Shown piece after piece: positions 45,177-53,230 of a stretch of DNA of 64,000 nucleotides; positions within the stretch are counted from its first letter, which is position 1; every line of letters starts with the position of its first letter. The translations under genes were made by a program, and so were the position numbers. The notes beneath the pieces are model-generated. The model searched no databases and was not told where the DNA came from. It worked only from the letters and a program-made list of their open reading frames with translations. The DNA is from Gemmatimonadota bacterium (GTDB lineage Bacteria > Gemmatimonadota > Gemmatimonadetes > Longimicrobiales > Gaopeijiaceae): positions 248,001 to 312,000 of the forward strand of contig JADFSR010000001.1 of the NCBI GenBank assembly GCA_022560615.1. Reading direction: 5' to 3'.

Positions 45177-46234
45177 GCTTTGGTCCCGATCATTATGTCC
45201 CGGTATTGAAGGTCAAGCGCGGGGAGAAGACGGCACTTGGGCTCGTGGCCGCGGCGTCGCAGGACCACATGACGCCTCTGCTTGAGGTAGTAGAGCGGAA
45301 AAAGGAAAAGACGTTGGCGGCGCACATCGAGACCGCCTTCAAGGACCTCGCCAAGAACTTGTCTGGCTACTCCCGCTGTTTCTTGGACGCCCGCGAGCTG
45401 GCTCCTGACGGCCCAAGCGCCTCGGCGGCGGTTTTCGGTCGTGCGAAGGCTGAACGCATTTCCTTCACGCCAGTCACCGGAATAGAGCGGTCGGAAGACG
45501 TTGCAGCCGCGCTCTCTTATCGAACACAGGGTTTCGCACTTCGACTTACCCGTGACGAGTTCGAGCGTGGTACGCTTCGCTCAACCGTTCCTGAGTTCTT
45601 GGGTGACCACGGATTGGCTCCTGAGGAAGTAGACCTGATAGTCGATTTCGGCGCCGCAGACGACATGGTTGTGGAAGGCATCCTCAGGCTGACAGACGCT
45701 TTTCTCGCTGACGTGCCCCACCACAGACGGTGGCTCACTCTTACTGTTTCGGGTTCAGCCTTCCCTTCCAGCATGGGGCGGGTAGGTCGTAACTCTCACG
45801 TGCTAGTCGAGCGCTCTGAGTGGATCGCCTGGCGGGACGGCCTTTTCGCCCTCAGGGGTGACATCGAGCGCCTTCCAACGTACAGCGATTGCGCGATCCA
45901 GCACCCGGCCGGTGTCGAGGACTTCGATCCTCGGTTGATGGCGGTGTCGGCGTCGATCAGGTACACGGAGAGTGATGATTGGCTTCTGATCAAAGGGCAG
46001 AGCACACGCAAAACTCCTGCGAAACAGCAATTCCCACAACTTTCTACTCAGCTCGTGTATGGCAGCCTCAGATCCCGCTTTGCCGGTGGCTCACACTGCC
46101 GTGGGTGCCAATCAATGTGGGAGGCCGCGAACGGTGTGCCGAGATTAGGGTCGGCCGAGGTGTGGCGGCGGCTTGGGACCATTCATCATCTGACGTGTGT
46201 CACTGAGGAGTTGCCGGCGCTGTTCTGGCCTTGA
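45173..46234 (+). CDS. Beta family protein (T4 beta-like/sce7725 family)
   Basis: A 353-residue soluble protein that starts YVPVLKVKRGEKTALGLV, a signature of the phage T4 beta-like/sce7725 family, and continues with MTPLLEVVERKK and an SRCFLDARELAPDG block. Its biochemical activity is unknown. Codons use A/T at third positions more often than the flanking genes, fitting import. It is translationally coupled to the PIN-like gene and its 3' end overlaps the convergent sce7726-like gene by 35 bp. Confidence 0.75.
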   Translation: MSFGPDHYVPVLKVKRGEKTALGLVAAASQDHMTPLLEVVERKKEKTLAAHIETAFKDLAKNLSGYSRCFLDARELAPDGPSASAAVFGRAKAERISFTPVTGIERSEDVAAALSYRTQGFALRLTRDEFERGTLRSTVPEFLGDHGLAPEEVDLIVDFGAADDMVVEGILRLTDAFLADVPHHRRWLTLTVSGSAFPSSMGRVGRNSHVLVERSEWIAWRDGLFALRGDIERLPTYSDCAIQHPAGVEDFDPRLMAVSASIRYTESDDWLLIKGQSTRKTPAKQQFPQLSTQLVYGSLRSRFAGGSHCRGCQSMWEAANGVPRLGSAEVWRRLGTIHHLTCVTEELPALFWP

Positions 46235-46820
46235 GGTGGAAGCGAACGGCAGACGCAATCTCCTCGATATCGAAGTGAGAGCACGCTCGATCCCACAGGA
46301 TCGCTCGCGGCTTGCTGCGCACTCCTATGTCCAGATTCCGCTCTGCCAGAAGATCGAGCGTGTGGTCCCGCCACAGCAGTTCAACTAGGGCGCGAGAATC
46401 CCGCTGCGGGTTGGACTCGGCGGGACGCAGGGTGCGGAAGATCAACGTACCCTCTTCCCAGGTGATTAGCGTCACGCCCCACCAGTCAGGGAGTATGCCC
46501 ACAGCATCGTCGAGGTGGCGGGCCCCGACGACAAGCGTGGCTCGGTCCAGCACTTGGCTATAGAGTTCAACCTGGCCACTCAGGCGCCGCAGGGAATCCC
46601 GGTCCGACTTTATCTCATATCCGTGCATTAAGCCGTTCACGACGGCGAGGTCGATGCGTACTTGACCGCGACGGATGCCTAGCTCGTGAAGAATGGTGGT
46701 GTCTTCACCGGAGTCGTGGGCGCGCATGAGTCGAGCTCGGAGCGCCGACCGGATCTCCAGTTCGGATGGCGGCGAGGGGGTCACCGCCCGAACTCCAGCA
46801 CCTGCTTCACGGGTTTCCAT
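46200..46820 (-). CDS. sce7726-family protein, putative PD-(D/E)XK nuclease
   Basis: The ATG at 46820 (AGGA upstream) gives 206 residues; GTG 46856 is an alternative. Motifs fit the sce7726 family: ELGIRRGQVRIDLAVVNG followed by HGYEIKSDRDSL, a D...ExK arrangement like PD-(D/E)XK nucleases, and DWWGVTLITWEEG. The family often lies beside sce7725/beta proteins, as here. It overlaps the small upstream gene by 14 nt and faces the beta gene. Confidence 0.8.
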   Translation of the reverse strand: METREAGAGVRAVTPSPPSELEIRSALRARLMRAHDSGEDTTILHELGIRRGQVRIDLAVVNGLMHGYEIKSDRDSLRRLSGQVELYSQVLDRATLVVGARHLDDAVGILPDWWGVTLITWEEGTLIFRTLRPAESNPQRDSRALVELLWRDHTLDLLAERNLDIGVRSKPRAILWDRACSHFDIEEIASAVRFHLKARTAPATPQ

Positions 46821-47112
46821 CAGCGTTCCTGGTCGGAAGCTCATTCTCCCCTTCACCGTCCTTCCTTTCGACGATTTGTAGCGTGGCGTCAGTCATGCCG
46901 GAGAGTCGTCGTCGGATGGCCTCAAACTCGCGCTTTTTGTCTGGGTGGACTGTCTCGCGCTGGATGACCCGTTGGAGCGCCCGCCTGGCCACCTCGCTCT
47001 TCGGCGCATTGAAGTAGAGCGTGCAAAAGGCGTGAAGGTCGAGGTTTAGGTTGGGTGGAAGCTCCAGTGGGAACGTGTGGCTTCCGTGCTTATAAGGCTT
47101 CTTCGCAGCCAT
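46807..47112 (-). CDS. Small ribbon-helix-helix-like protein of the island
   Basis: ATG 47112 with AGGAG seven bases upstream gives 101 residues. A Lys-rich start and a beta-type strand (HTFPLELPPNLNLDL) lead into a helix (KSEVARRALQRVIQ) and a basic second helix, a layout suggestive of a ribbon-helix-helix DNA-binding protein. It may act as regulator or antitoxin for the following nuclease-like gene. Fold assignment is tentative. Confidence 0.55.
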   Translation of the reverse strand: MAAKKPYKHGSHTFPLELPPNLNLDLHAFCTLYFNAPKSEVARRALQRVIQRETVHPDKKREFEAIRRRLSGMTDATLQIVERKDGEGENELPTRNADGNP

Positions 47113-47344
47113 CGCCAACTCCTGTCGCGCTGCACCGCGGACTGGCCGACCTGGAGTAGACACCACAACGAGTCGTAGTTGTTCGGGCACCGCCGCCGAA
47201 GGCGGTGGTCCGAGGAGGAGAAACGACCTCCAAGGCCACGACCCCCCTGCGGCCAACACCATGAGTGACAGTACTTACCGGTTCGTGGGTCACGGTGGCA
47301 CGGCAACGCAGCCCGCCCCCCTTTCCGATCACACTTTCTAGGAC

Positions 47345-47447
47345 CTACGTGAATGAAGTCTCCCGCACCGTGAGCCCGCGGATGCGATCGAGATCGAGCT
47401 CGACGCCCAGACCAACCCCAGTCGGTACCCGCATGACCCCGTCTTCG
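47345..47447. repeat. Right direct repeat of genomic island (att-like)
   Basis: Bases 47349-47447 repeat 43383-43481 perfectly. This copy is continuous with the racemase gene and supplies its last 33 codons and stop. The one mismatch outside the 99 bp is a synonymous Thr codon change (ACG here, ACC on the left), so either copy restores the same protein end. This is how elements that target gene 3' ends leave the host gene intact. Confidence 0.92.
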
Positions 47448-48448
47448 ACCTCGAACTCCGGCGTGACGATGTCCTGCTCCCAGTACCGTCGACTCGCGGA
47501 GATGTCCCCCGGAAGAGTGAAACCCGGAAGCGAGGCCAACGCCACGTTGTACGCCCTCCCGACCCCGGACTCGAGCATGCCGCCGCACCAGACCGGCATG
47601 CCCCGAGCTCGCATCGTGTCGTGCAGTCGCCGGCTCACGCCGAGCCCCCCCACCCGACCGGGCTTGATGTTCACGATTTGGCAGCTGCCCAACTCCAGCG
47701 CGAGCGCCAGATCACCTTCGGACTTGATCGACTCGTCGAGGCAGACCGGCGTGCTGATGCGCTCCCGCAGGCGTGCGTGGTCGAGAAAGTCGTCATACGA
47801 GAGCGGTTGTTCGATCATCATCAGATCGAGCGCGTCCAGTTCCTGGAGTCGAGCCACGTCGTCGAGCGTATAGGCCGAATTCGCGTCGGCCATGAACGCA
47901 ACGTCTGGGAACCGCTCCCGCAGCCCCGCGAGCATCTCGATGTCGCGGCCCGGCTTGATCTTGATCTTCACTCGGGCGTAGCCGTCGTCGAGGTAACCCT
48001 CAACACTCTCCTGTAGCTCCTCGTCCGTGGCCTTGAGCCCGATGCTCACACCGACCGGTACGACGTCCCGATCACCGCCCAGTTTCTCGGAGAGTGAGAC
48101 ACCGTCGGCACGCGCCGCGAGGTCCCAGCCGGCCATCTCTACGGCGGCCTTCGCCATGTTGTGGCCGCGCACCCAACGGACGGGAGCCAAGATGTCCTCC
48201 GGCGCTTCCGCATCCCGCCCGACGATAGCTGGAAGGATGAACTCCGTGAGCACGTGCCACGCGGTGTCCGTGGTCTCGTAGGAGTAGGCCGGGTCCTCAC
48301 CCACGACACATTCGCTCCATCCCTCGATGCCCTCTGAGTACAGAGTCAGCAGGAGAATCCGGCGATCCTGCATGCCGCCACTGCTGATCTCGAAGTACTC
48401 CTTCAAGCGCAGCGGAATCTGCCGCAGTACCGCACGCTCGATCTTCAT
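47345..48448 (-). CDS. menC: N-succinylamino acid racemase/o-succinylbenzoate synthase family enzyme
   Basis: ATG 48448 overlaps the upstream stop (ATGA), giving 367 residues of the enolase superfamily. The catalytic set is complete: KxK with Lys163, metal ligands Asp188, Glu213 and Asp238, and Lys262. The sequence is closest to the NSAR/OSBS branch, which cannot be split by motif alone. Neighbouring GNAT and M20 genes favour N-succinylamino acid racemase activity in D-to-L amino acid conversion. The 3' end is the target of the adjacent island. Confidence 0.85.
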   Translation of the reverse strand: MKIERAVLRQIPLRLKEYFEISSGGMQDRRILLLTLYSEGIEGWSECVVGEDPAYSYETTDTAWHVLTEFILPAIVGRDAEAPEDILAPVRWVRGHNMAKAAVEMAGWDLAARADGVSLSEKLGGDRDVVPVGVSIGLKATDEELQESVEGYLDDGYARVKIKIKPGRDIEMLAGLRERFPDVAFMADANSAYTLDDVARLQELDALDLMMIEQPLSYDDFLDHARLRERISTPVCLDESIKSEGDLALALELGSCQIVNIKPGRVGGLGVSRRLHDTMRARGMPVWCGGMLESGVGRAYNVALASLPGFTLPGDISASRRYWEQDIVTPEFEVEDGVMRVPTGVGLGVELDLDRIRGLTVRETSFT

Positions 48449-49686
48449 CGACGCTCGCCGGCGAGGGCTGGGGTGCTGCCGAGAAGCGAAAAGGCTTCGT
48501 CCACCTGTCCCCAGCCCACCCGCATGAGGTACGTCGAGTTCCGGCCGTACGACTTGGCCCCCAGGATGAAGAAGTCGGGCTCGGGGTTTCTGAGCGTGTC
48601 GGCACCCTGACTCGTCTGATCCAGGCAGTCCACCGAAGATGACGCGAGTAGCGCCGCCGACAGCTTCATCGGGCCCGACGTCGCCCAGCACTCGTGTACC
48701 TGGAGCTGTCGGTAGATCGTGTGATCCCCCACGTAGCCCGTGAGCGCGATGATGCGATCGACCACGACGGTCTCCGTTTCACCAGCCAGGGAGCCGCGAA
48801 GGGTCACCTCGATGCCGGCGGAAGTTCGACGCAGCGCCTCGACGGAGCGGCCGAGGCGAACCACGATCCCCGGATCCTCCGCGGTGCCGCTCGTCGCGGC
48901 CGAGATCAGGCCACGGGCGTGCGCCGCGAGTGCGGCGCGCTGCGGGAGCGGATCGTTCGCGACCTCCCCGAGCTTCGGCGGCTGGCTTCGGATCGCCCAT
49001 GTCACTTCGGTGTCAGGGTGCCGGGAGCACAGTTCCGCCAGATCTCGGGCGGCCGTCTGCCCCGAGTAGCCCTCGCCCACCAGCAGGATCCTCTGCCCCG
49101 CCCAGTCGGACTCGTTCCCGATGACGTCTGGCAAAATACGGACGATCGAGTCGGCAACGGACCGTTCGCCCGGTGCGTGTATCCCGCTCCTGCCCAAAGC
49201 GTTGGGGTTGTGGTAGCTGCCCGTGCAGTCGAGGACCACGTCGGCGAAGACGAGGCTCTCTTCGCCCGCGCGTTCGACCAGAATGCGAAAAGGCGCCTCT
49301 CCGCGTTGGGCGGTGCCGATCTCGTCGCTCTTCAACAGCCCGTCGCGACCGATCTCGAGGACACGCGTTCCATAGCGGATGCGCGGAGCGACCTCGGCGA
49401 GCTCCGCGATCGGCTGCAGCAGGTCCCACACGAGCTCATGACCCATGGGGCACTGATCCCCGTCGGGGACCGCGATGCCGGCGGCCGCGAGCTGCGCCCC
49501 GGCCCTCACGGACACGTTCATCGACCACGGCGTGAAGGTCCGTACGTGCCCCCACGACCGCACGTTGCCAGCCGGCCCGTCCGCCATCTCGAAGATCGTG
49601 AAATCGAGCCCAGCCTCCACCGCGGCCAACCCTGCCTCCAGACCCGTAGGTCCAGCCCCGAGGATCAGAATGTGTGTGCGACTCAT
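48445..49686 (-). CDS. FAD/NAD(P)-dependent oxidoreductase
   Basis: A 413-residue flavoprotein with an N-terminal dinucleotide motif GAGPTGLEAG, a second Rossmann motif LLVGEGYSGQTAA near residue 195 and a GYVGD segment. This two-site layout resembles flavin monooxygenase/thioredoxin reductase-like proteins. Cysteines of a redox pair are not evident. It overlaps both neighbours by 4 nt, so it belongs to the amino acid operon. Substrate unknown. Confidence 0.8.
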   Translation of the reverse strand: MSRTHILILGAGPTGLEAGLAAVEAGLDFTIFEMADGPAGNVRSWGHVRTFTPWSMNVSVRAGAQLAAAGIAVPDGDQCPMGHELVWDLLQPIAELAEVAPRIRYGTRVLEIGRDGLLKSDEIGTAQRGEAPFRILVERAGEESLVFADVVLDCTGSYHNPNALGRSGIHAPGERSVADSIVRILPDVIGNESDWAGQRILLVGEGYSGQTAARDLAELCSRHPDTEVTWAIRSQPPKLGEVANDPLPQRAALAAHARGLISAATSGTAEDPGIVVRLGRSVEALRRTSAGIEVTLRGSLAGETETVVVDRIIALTGYVGDHTIYRQLQVHECWATSGPMKLSAALLASSSVDCLDQTSQGADTLRNPEPDFFILGAKSYGRNSTYLMRVGWGQVDEAFSLLGSTPALAGERR

Positions 49687-50531
49687 GTGTCATCCCGGCG
49701 CACGAGCAGGTAGTCGGAGATAAGCCCCGCACGCAGCAACTCCCGCACCTCGTAGCCTTCGTTCAGATAGTGCGTGAAGACCGCCCTAGTGGCGCCCCTC
49801 CACTGCACGGCCACATCCATAGACCGATCCATGATCTCGACGATGTTCGCGGGAATCGCAACGAGCAGCTGGTCACTCCGGTTCCCGAGGTCGGGAGTGC
49901 CCGGGTGAAGGAGCCCATCCACATCATCACCGTGCAACACCCGCTGAGCATCAGGAAAGCCCTCGTGACTCGGTCCAGGCTCCTCGCCGGCAAGTCGGGC
50001 GACGACGCGCTCCGTGTTCATGAGCCAATACGCGATGAAGCGATCGGTTCCCACGGCCCGGTGCAGCGGCGAGTCCGTGTCGCCGTACATGTCGCGTTCA
50101 TACTCGCGGGCGACGATGCCGAGCTTGCTGAAGTTCAGGTATGCGTTGCGCGACTGCAGCGGGTCGAAGGTCCAGTACATCGTCTCGACACCTCGCGCCA
50201 AGACCTGCTCGCGCTGGTACGCCTTCAACCGGGTCCCGAGCCCCGTGTCGCGCGCGTGCGCGCGCACGGCGAGCATATCGGACCAATGCACGAGCTTGCC
50301 GTCTCGCGGACCGGTCATCCCGAACACGAAGCCGACCAGACACCCGTCCGCATGGTACGCGCCGGCGCATACACCGCCCAGTATCTGAGAGACCTTCAGA
50401 ATTGCGGGAGGTACTCCCTCCGAGAATCCCTCTCCCCAAGTCTCCTCCTGGAGTTCCACGCAGGCACGATATTCCTCGATCGTGGTGAGCGGTCGGATCT
50501 CGAGGTCGGTCGTGCTCCCGGGCGAGCTCAT
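49683..50531 (-). CDS. GNAT-family N-acyltransferase, NSAR-associated type
   Basis: A 282-residue protein. Its N-terminal half has a GNAT fold: LTTIEEYRACVELQEETWG, then WSDMLAVRAHARDTGLGTRLKAYQR as the acyl-CoA-binding beta4-alpha3 region. Proteins of this length beside NSAR act as succinyl-CoA:D-amino acid succinyltransferases in a described Geobacillus pathway; that assignment is by context. It overlaps the FAD gene by 4 nt. A MITE-like element lies directly before its start and may affect its translation or transcription. Confidence 0.78.
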   Translation of the reverse strand: MSSPGSTTDLEIRPLTTIEEYRACVELQEETWGEGFSEGVPPAILKVSQILGGVCAGAYHADGCLVGFVFGMTGPRDGKLVHWSDMLAVRAHARDTGLGTRLKAYQREQVLARGVETMYWTFDPLQSRNAYLNFSKLGIVAREYERDMYGDTDSPLHRAVGTDRFIAYWLMNTERVVARLAGEEPGPSHEGFPDAQRVLHGDDVDGLLHPGTPDLGNRSDQLLVAIPANIVEIMDRSMDVAVQWRGATRAVFTHYLNEGYEVRELLRAGLISDYLLVRRDDT

Positions 50532-50533
50532 TC

Positions 50534-50698
50534 CTAGTGTCCTGTCCCAGAAGTTCGGCGAGCACCGAGGGTGCCGAGGCGCCGGCCTGGCAAGGCGCGA
50601 CGAGGAGGAATAGCAGAGCTATTTTGACGAGGAGCAACGCAGCCAGGGTGAACGCATCGGTGCCCGAATGCCGGCGAACTTCTGGGACAGGGCACTAG
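50534..50698. mobile_element. MITE-like element with 24-bp inverted repeats
   Basis: Bases 50534-50557 and 50675-50698 form a 24-bp inverted repeat with one mismatch (CTAGTG[T/C]CCTGTC...), bounding 117 bases with no coding capacity. The ends sit on TA dinucleotides, as expected for IS630/Tc1-type targets. The right end supplies the TAG stop of the M20 gene. No transposase is present, so it is non-autonomous. Confidence 0.8.
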
Positions 50699-51864
50699 CC
50701 AGACTCCACCGGGCTCATGAGCAGTTCCGCCAACAGCGCCGCACGTTCGACCAAGCCCTCGATCTCGACGTGCTCGTGTCGCGCGTGGGCGCCGTCCCCC
50801 CGGGGACCGAGCCCGTCGAGCGTCGCAGTGAACTGGCTGGTCGTATTTCCGTCGGAGCCACCGCCCGATATGTCTTCGTCTAGATCGATGCCCAGACGGC
50901 TTCCCGCCTCAATCGCGGCCCGCCAGAGCAGTCGATTCCGAGCGGTGCGCTCCAGCGGCGGTATCTGGATGCCTCCTTCGATCTCGATCGACGTGCCGGG
51001 GGTCAGCGGCTCGAGTCCGCGGATGCTCTTGGCGATCGCCTCTCCATCGGATGCCGACACGATGCGCACGTCGACCTCCGCCTCGGCTCCCGCCGCGATC
51101 ACGTTCGCTCGCGTGCCACCCCGAACGACGCCGACGTTCACAGTCACCCCACGTTCGAGATCGGTGAGCGCGTGAAGTCGTTGCACGACGTGCATCAACT
51201 CATGAATCGCCGAGGCCCCTCCCGTGGGGTCGAGCCCCGAGTGAGCGGCCTTGCCGTGGATCCGCACTTTGAAGCGCCCGACACCTTTGCGGGCTGTCTT
51301 GAGGTGGCCGTCCGGGCCCAAGGCCGGCTCGAGCACGAAAGTGCGCACAACATGCTTGGCGATCAGCCGAACGTAGCGCTTCGACTCGGGGCTCCCGGTC
51401 TCCTCGTCGGAGTTGATGAACCAGATCGGTGTCGCAGGCGGTTGATGACCGAGGTCGCGCAGCGCGCGCAGCGCGAAGAGACCCTGAACGATGCCGGCCT
51501 TCATGTCGAAGGTGCCGGGCCCGCGCACCGTGCCGTTCTCGACGACGACCGGCATCGACTCCAGCGTACCGAGTGGCCAAACCGTGTCCGAGTGCCCGAT
51601 CAGCAGCTGTGCAGGCCTGCCCCGCTCGCGCCTCTCAGGCACCGCGAACAGGTGCCCACCGGTCTCACGACCGGAGATGTGCCGCACTCGGAAGCCCAGC
51701 TCAGACAAGGCCTCGCACAGCTCCGATTGCACCGCCGCCTGGGAAGCCACCACGTCGCTCGGCGACTCCTTGCTCGCCAGCGAGACGAGCATCTCGACCA
51801 TGGCGTCGCGCTGCCCGGCCAGATACTCGAGGATCGACTGCGCTCGGGCAGAAACATCACTCAT
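50695..51864 (-). CDS. M20-family metallopeptidase/deacylase
   Basis: ATG 51864 gives 389 residues. The M20 metal and catalytic sites are visible: GHSDTVWP, FDMKAG, SDEETGS and EPAL, followed by a dimerisation domain (VRIHGKAAHSG, RANVIAA) and a C-terminal SGGGSDGN block. Closest to carboxypeptidase G2/ArgE-like enzymes. Beside NSAR and a GNAT it is a candidate N-succinyl-L-amino acid desuccinylase. Its stop codon falls inside the MITE end, so the original C-terminus may have been slightly different. Confidence 0.85.
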   Translation of the reverse strand: MSDVSARAQSILEYLAGQRDAMVEMLVSLASKESPSDVVASQAAVQSELCEALSELGFRVRHISGRETGGHLFAVPERRERGRPAQLLIGHSDTVWPLGTLESMPVVVENGTVRGPGTFDMKAGIVQGLFALRALRDLGHQPPATPIWFINSDEETGSPESKRYVRLIAKHVVRTFVLEPALGPDGHLKTARKGVGRFKVRIHGKAAHSGLDPTGGASAIHELMHVVQRLHALTDLERGVTVNVGVVRGGTRANVIAAGAEAEVDVRIVSASDGEAIAKSIRGLEPLTPGTSIEIEGGIQIPPLERTARNRLLWRAAIEAGSRLGIDLDEDISGGGSDGNTTSQFTATLDGLGPRGDGAHARHEHVEIEGLVERAALLAELLMSPVESG

Positions 51865-51892
51865 GGTGTTGGGCACCACGCCCCTTTTCCGA

Positions 51893-53230
51893 TCACCCTT
51901 CTAAGGTCTGGTAGTAGCCGGCGCGCCGATAGCTTTCGTCCAGCAGCTCGACCGGGTGCAACACGCCTTCTCGGGCCCCCTCCATCCGGAGTCCCGCACC
52001 GATCTGCATCATGCAGCCCGGGTTGGGCGTCACGACCGCGTCCGCCGCGCAAGCGCGCACCGCCGCCACTTTGTCCCGTCCGATCTCGCCGCCGAGCTCC
52101 CGGTGCGTGATGCTGTAGATGCCTGCTCCGCCACAGCATTCGTCCGCCTTCTCGACGATGCGGACCTCGGTGCCCGGTATGGCAGCGAGCACCGCGAGCG
52201 GAGGCTGCTCGACGCGCTGGGCATGCAGCAGGTGGCAGGGGTGATCGTACGCCACCGTGCACGTCACTTCCGCGCCGCCCAAAGGCCCCGCATCGGCAAG
52301 CAGCTCGGTGACGTCCTTCACCTTGGCAGCGAGCTCGCTCGCTCGCGCTGACATCTCAGGGTCGTTCTCCAACAGCACGCCATAGTCCTTCATGGCGGCA
52401 CCGCACCCTGCCGTATTCACTGCGATGGCATCGGTATCGACAGCCTCGAAGCAGGCGATGTTCGCCCGCGCGAGGGCCCGCGCCTGTTCGAGGTCCCCTC
52501 CGTGGGCGTGTAGCGCACCACAGCAATCCTGACCGCCGACCGGGACCACCTCGTAGCCGTTGGCCTCGAGTGTGCGAACGGTCGCGCGGTTCAGGCGGCT
52601 GAAGAGTCCCTCCTGCACACAGCCGATCAACACGGCGACCCGTCCGCGCGAACCCGCCACAACCGGGTTCGCCGGCAGGTCGGCCGAGCCGGTCTTGGCA
52701 ATACCCAAGGTGCGGAGGCGGCTCCAACCTGCCGTTGAAGCGAGCATCGCGAGTGCGAGCTTCGCGGTCTTGGGTGGTCCCACAGCCGGCATCAGGCGGG
52801 CGCCGAGCGACGCAACCCCGAGGCCCCGGATCGACCGACTCGCCATGAAGAAGAGGGCTCGCCGCAATGAGGACGAGAAGACCCAGAGCAGAGCGCGCGT
52901 CAGGAAACCGGAGGGACGGTGCTCAGCAACGGTTTCGCGGGCCAGCTCGAGCAGCGCACCGTACTCGACTCCCGAGGGACACACCGGCTCACACGCGCGG
53001 CACCCGAGGCATCGATCGATGTGCGTGGCGAACGCGTCGGAGCCGGGGTCGAGCCGCCCTTCGACAACTGCCCTCATGAGGTACAGGCGCCCGCGTGGAG
53101 AATCCGCCTCGTCGCCAAGACGGTTGTACGTGGGGCAAGCCGGCAGACAAAACCCGCAGTGCACACACGGGAGCAAGCGATCGCGCTGCTTCTCCAGCGC
53201 CTCGGAGAGCGTCGACAATGTATGGCTCAA
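51893..53230 (-). CDS. glcF: Glycolate oxidase iron-sulfur subunit (GlcF-like)
   Basis: The TTG start overlaps the GlcE stop (TTGA) and gives 445 residues. Two [4Fe-4S] motifs, CVHCGFCLPACP and CLGCRACEPVCP, are followed by two CCG domains (DCCGALHAHGG and ECCGGAGIYS), the GlcF layout. It passes electrons from the flavin subunits to the quinone pool at the membrane. Third gene of a glcDEF run with 4-nt overlaps. Confidence 0.9.
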   Translation of the reverse strand: MSHTLSTLSEALEKQRDRLLPCVHCGFCLPACPTYNRLGDEADSPRGRLYLMRAVVEGRLDPGSDAFATHIDRCLGCRACEPVCPSGVEYGALLELARETVAEHRPSGFLTRALLWVFSSSLRRALFFMASRSIRGLGVASLGARLMPAVGPPKTAKLALAMLASTAGWSRLRTLGIAKTGSADLPANPVVAGSRGRVAVLIGCVQEGLFSRLNRATVRTLEANGYEVVPVGGQDCCGALHAHGGDLEQARALARANIACFEAVDTDAIAVNTAGCGAAMKDYGVLLENDPEMSARASELAAKVKDVTELLADAGPLGGAEVTCTVAYDHPCHLLHAQRVEQPPLAVLAAIPGTEVRIVEKADECCGGAGIYSITHRELGGEIGRDKVAAVRACAADAVVTPNPGCMMQIGAGLRMEGAREGVLHPVELLDESYRRAGYYQTLEG

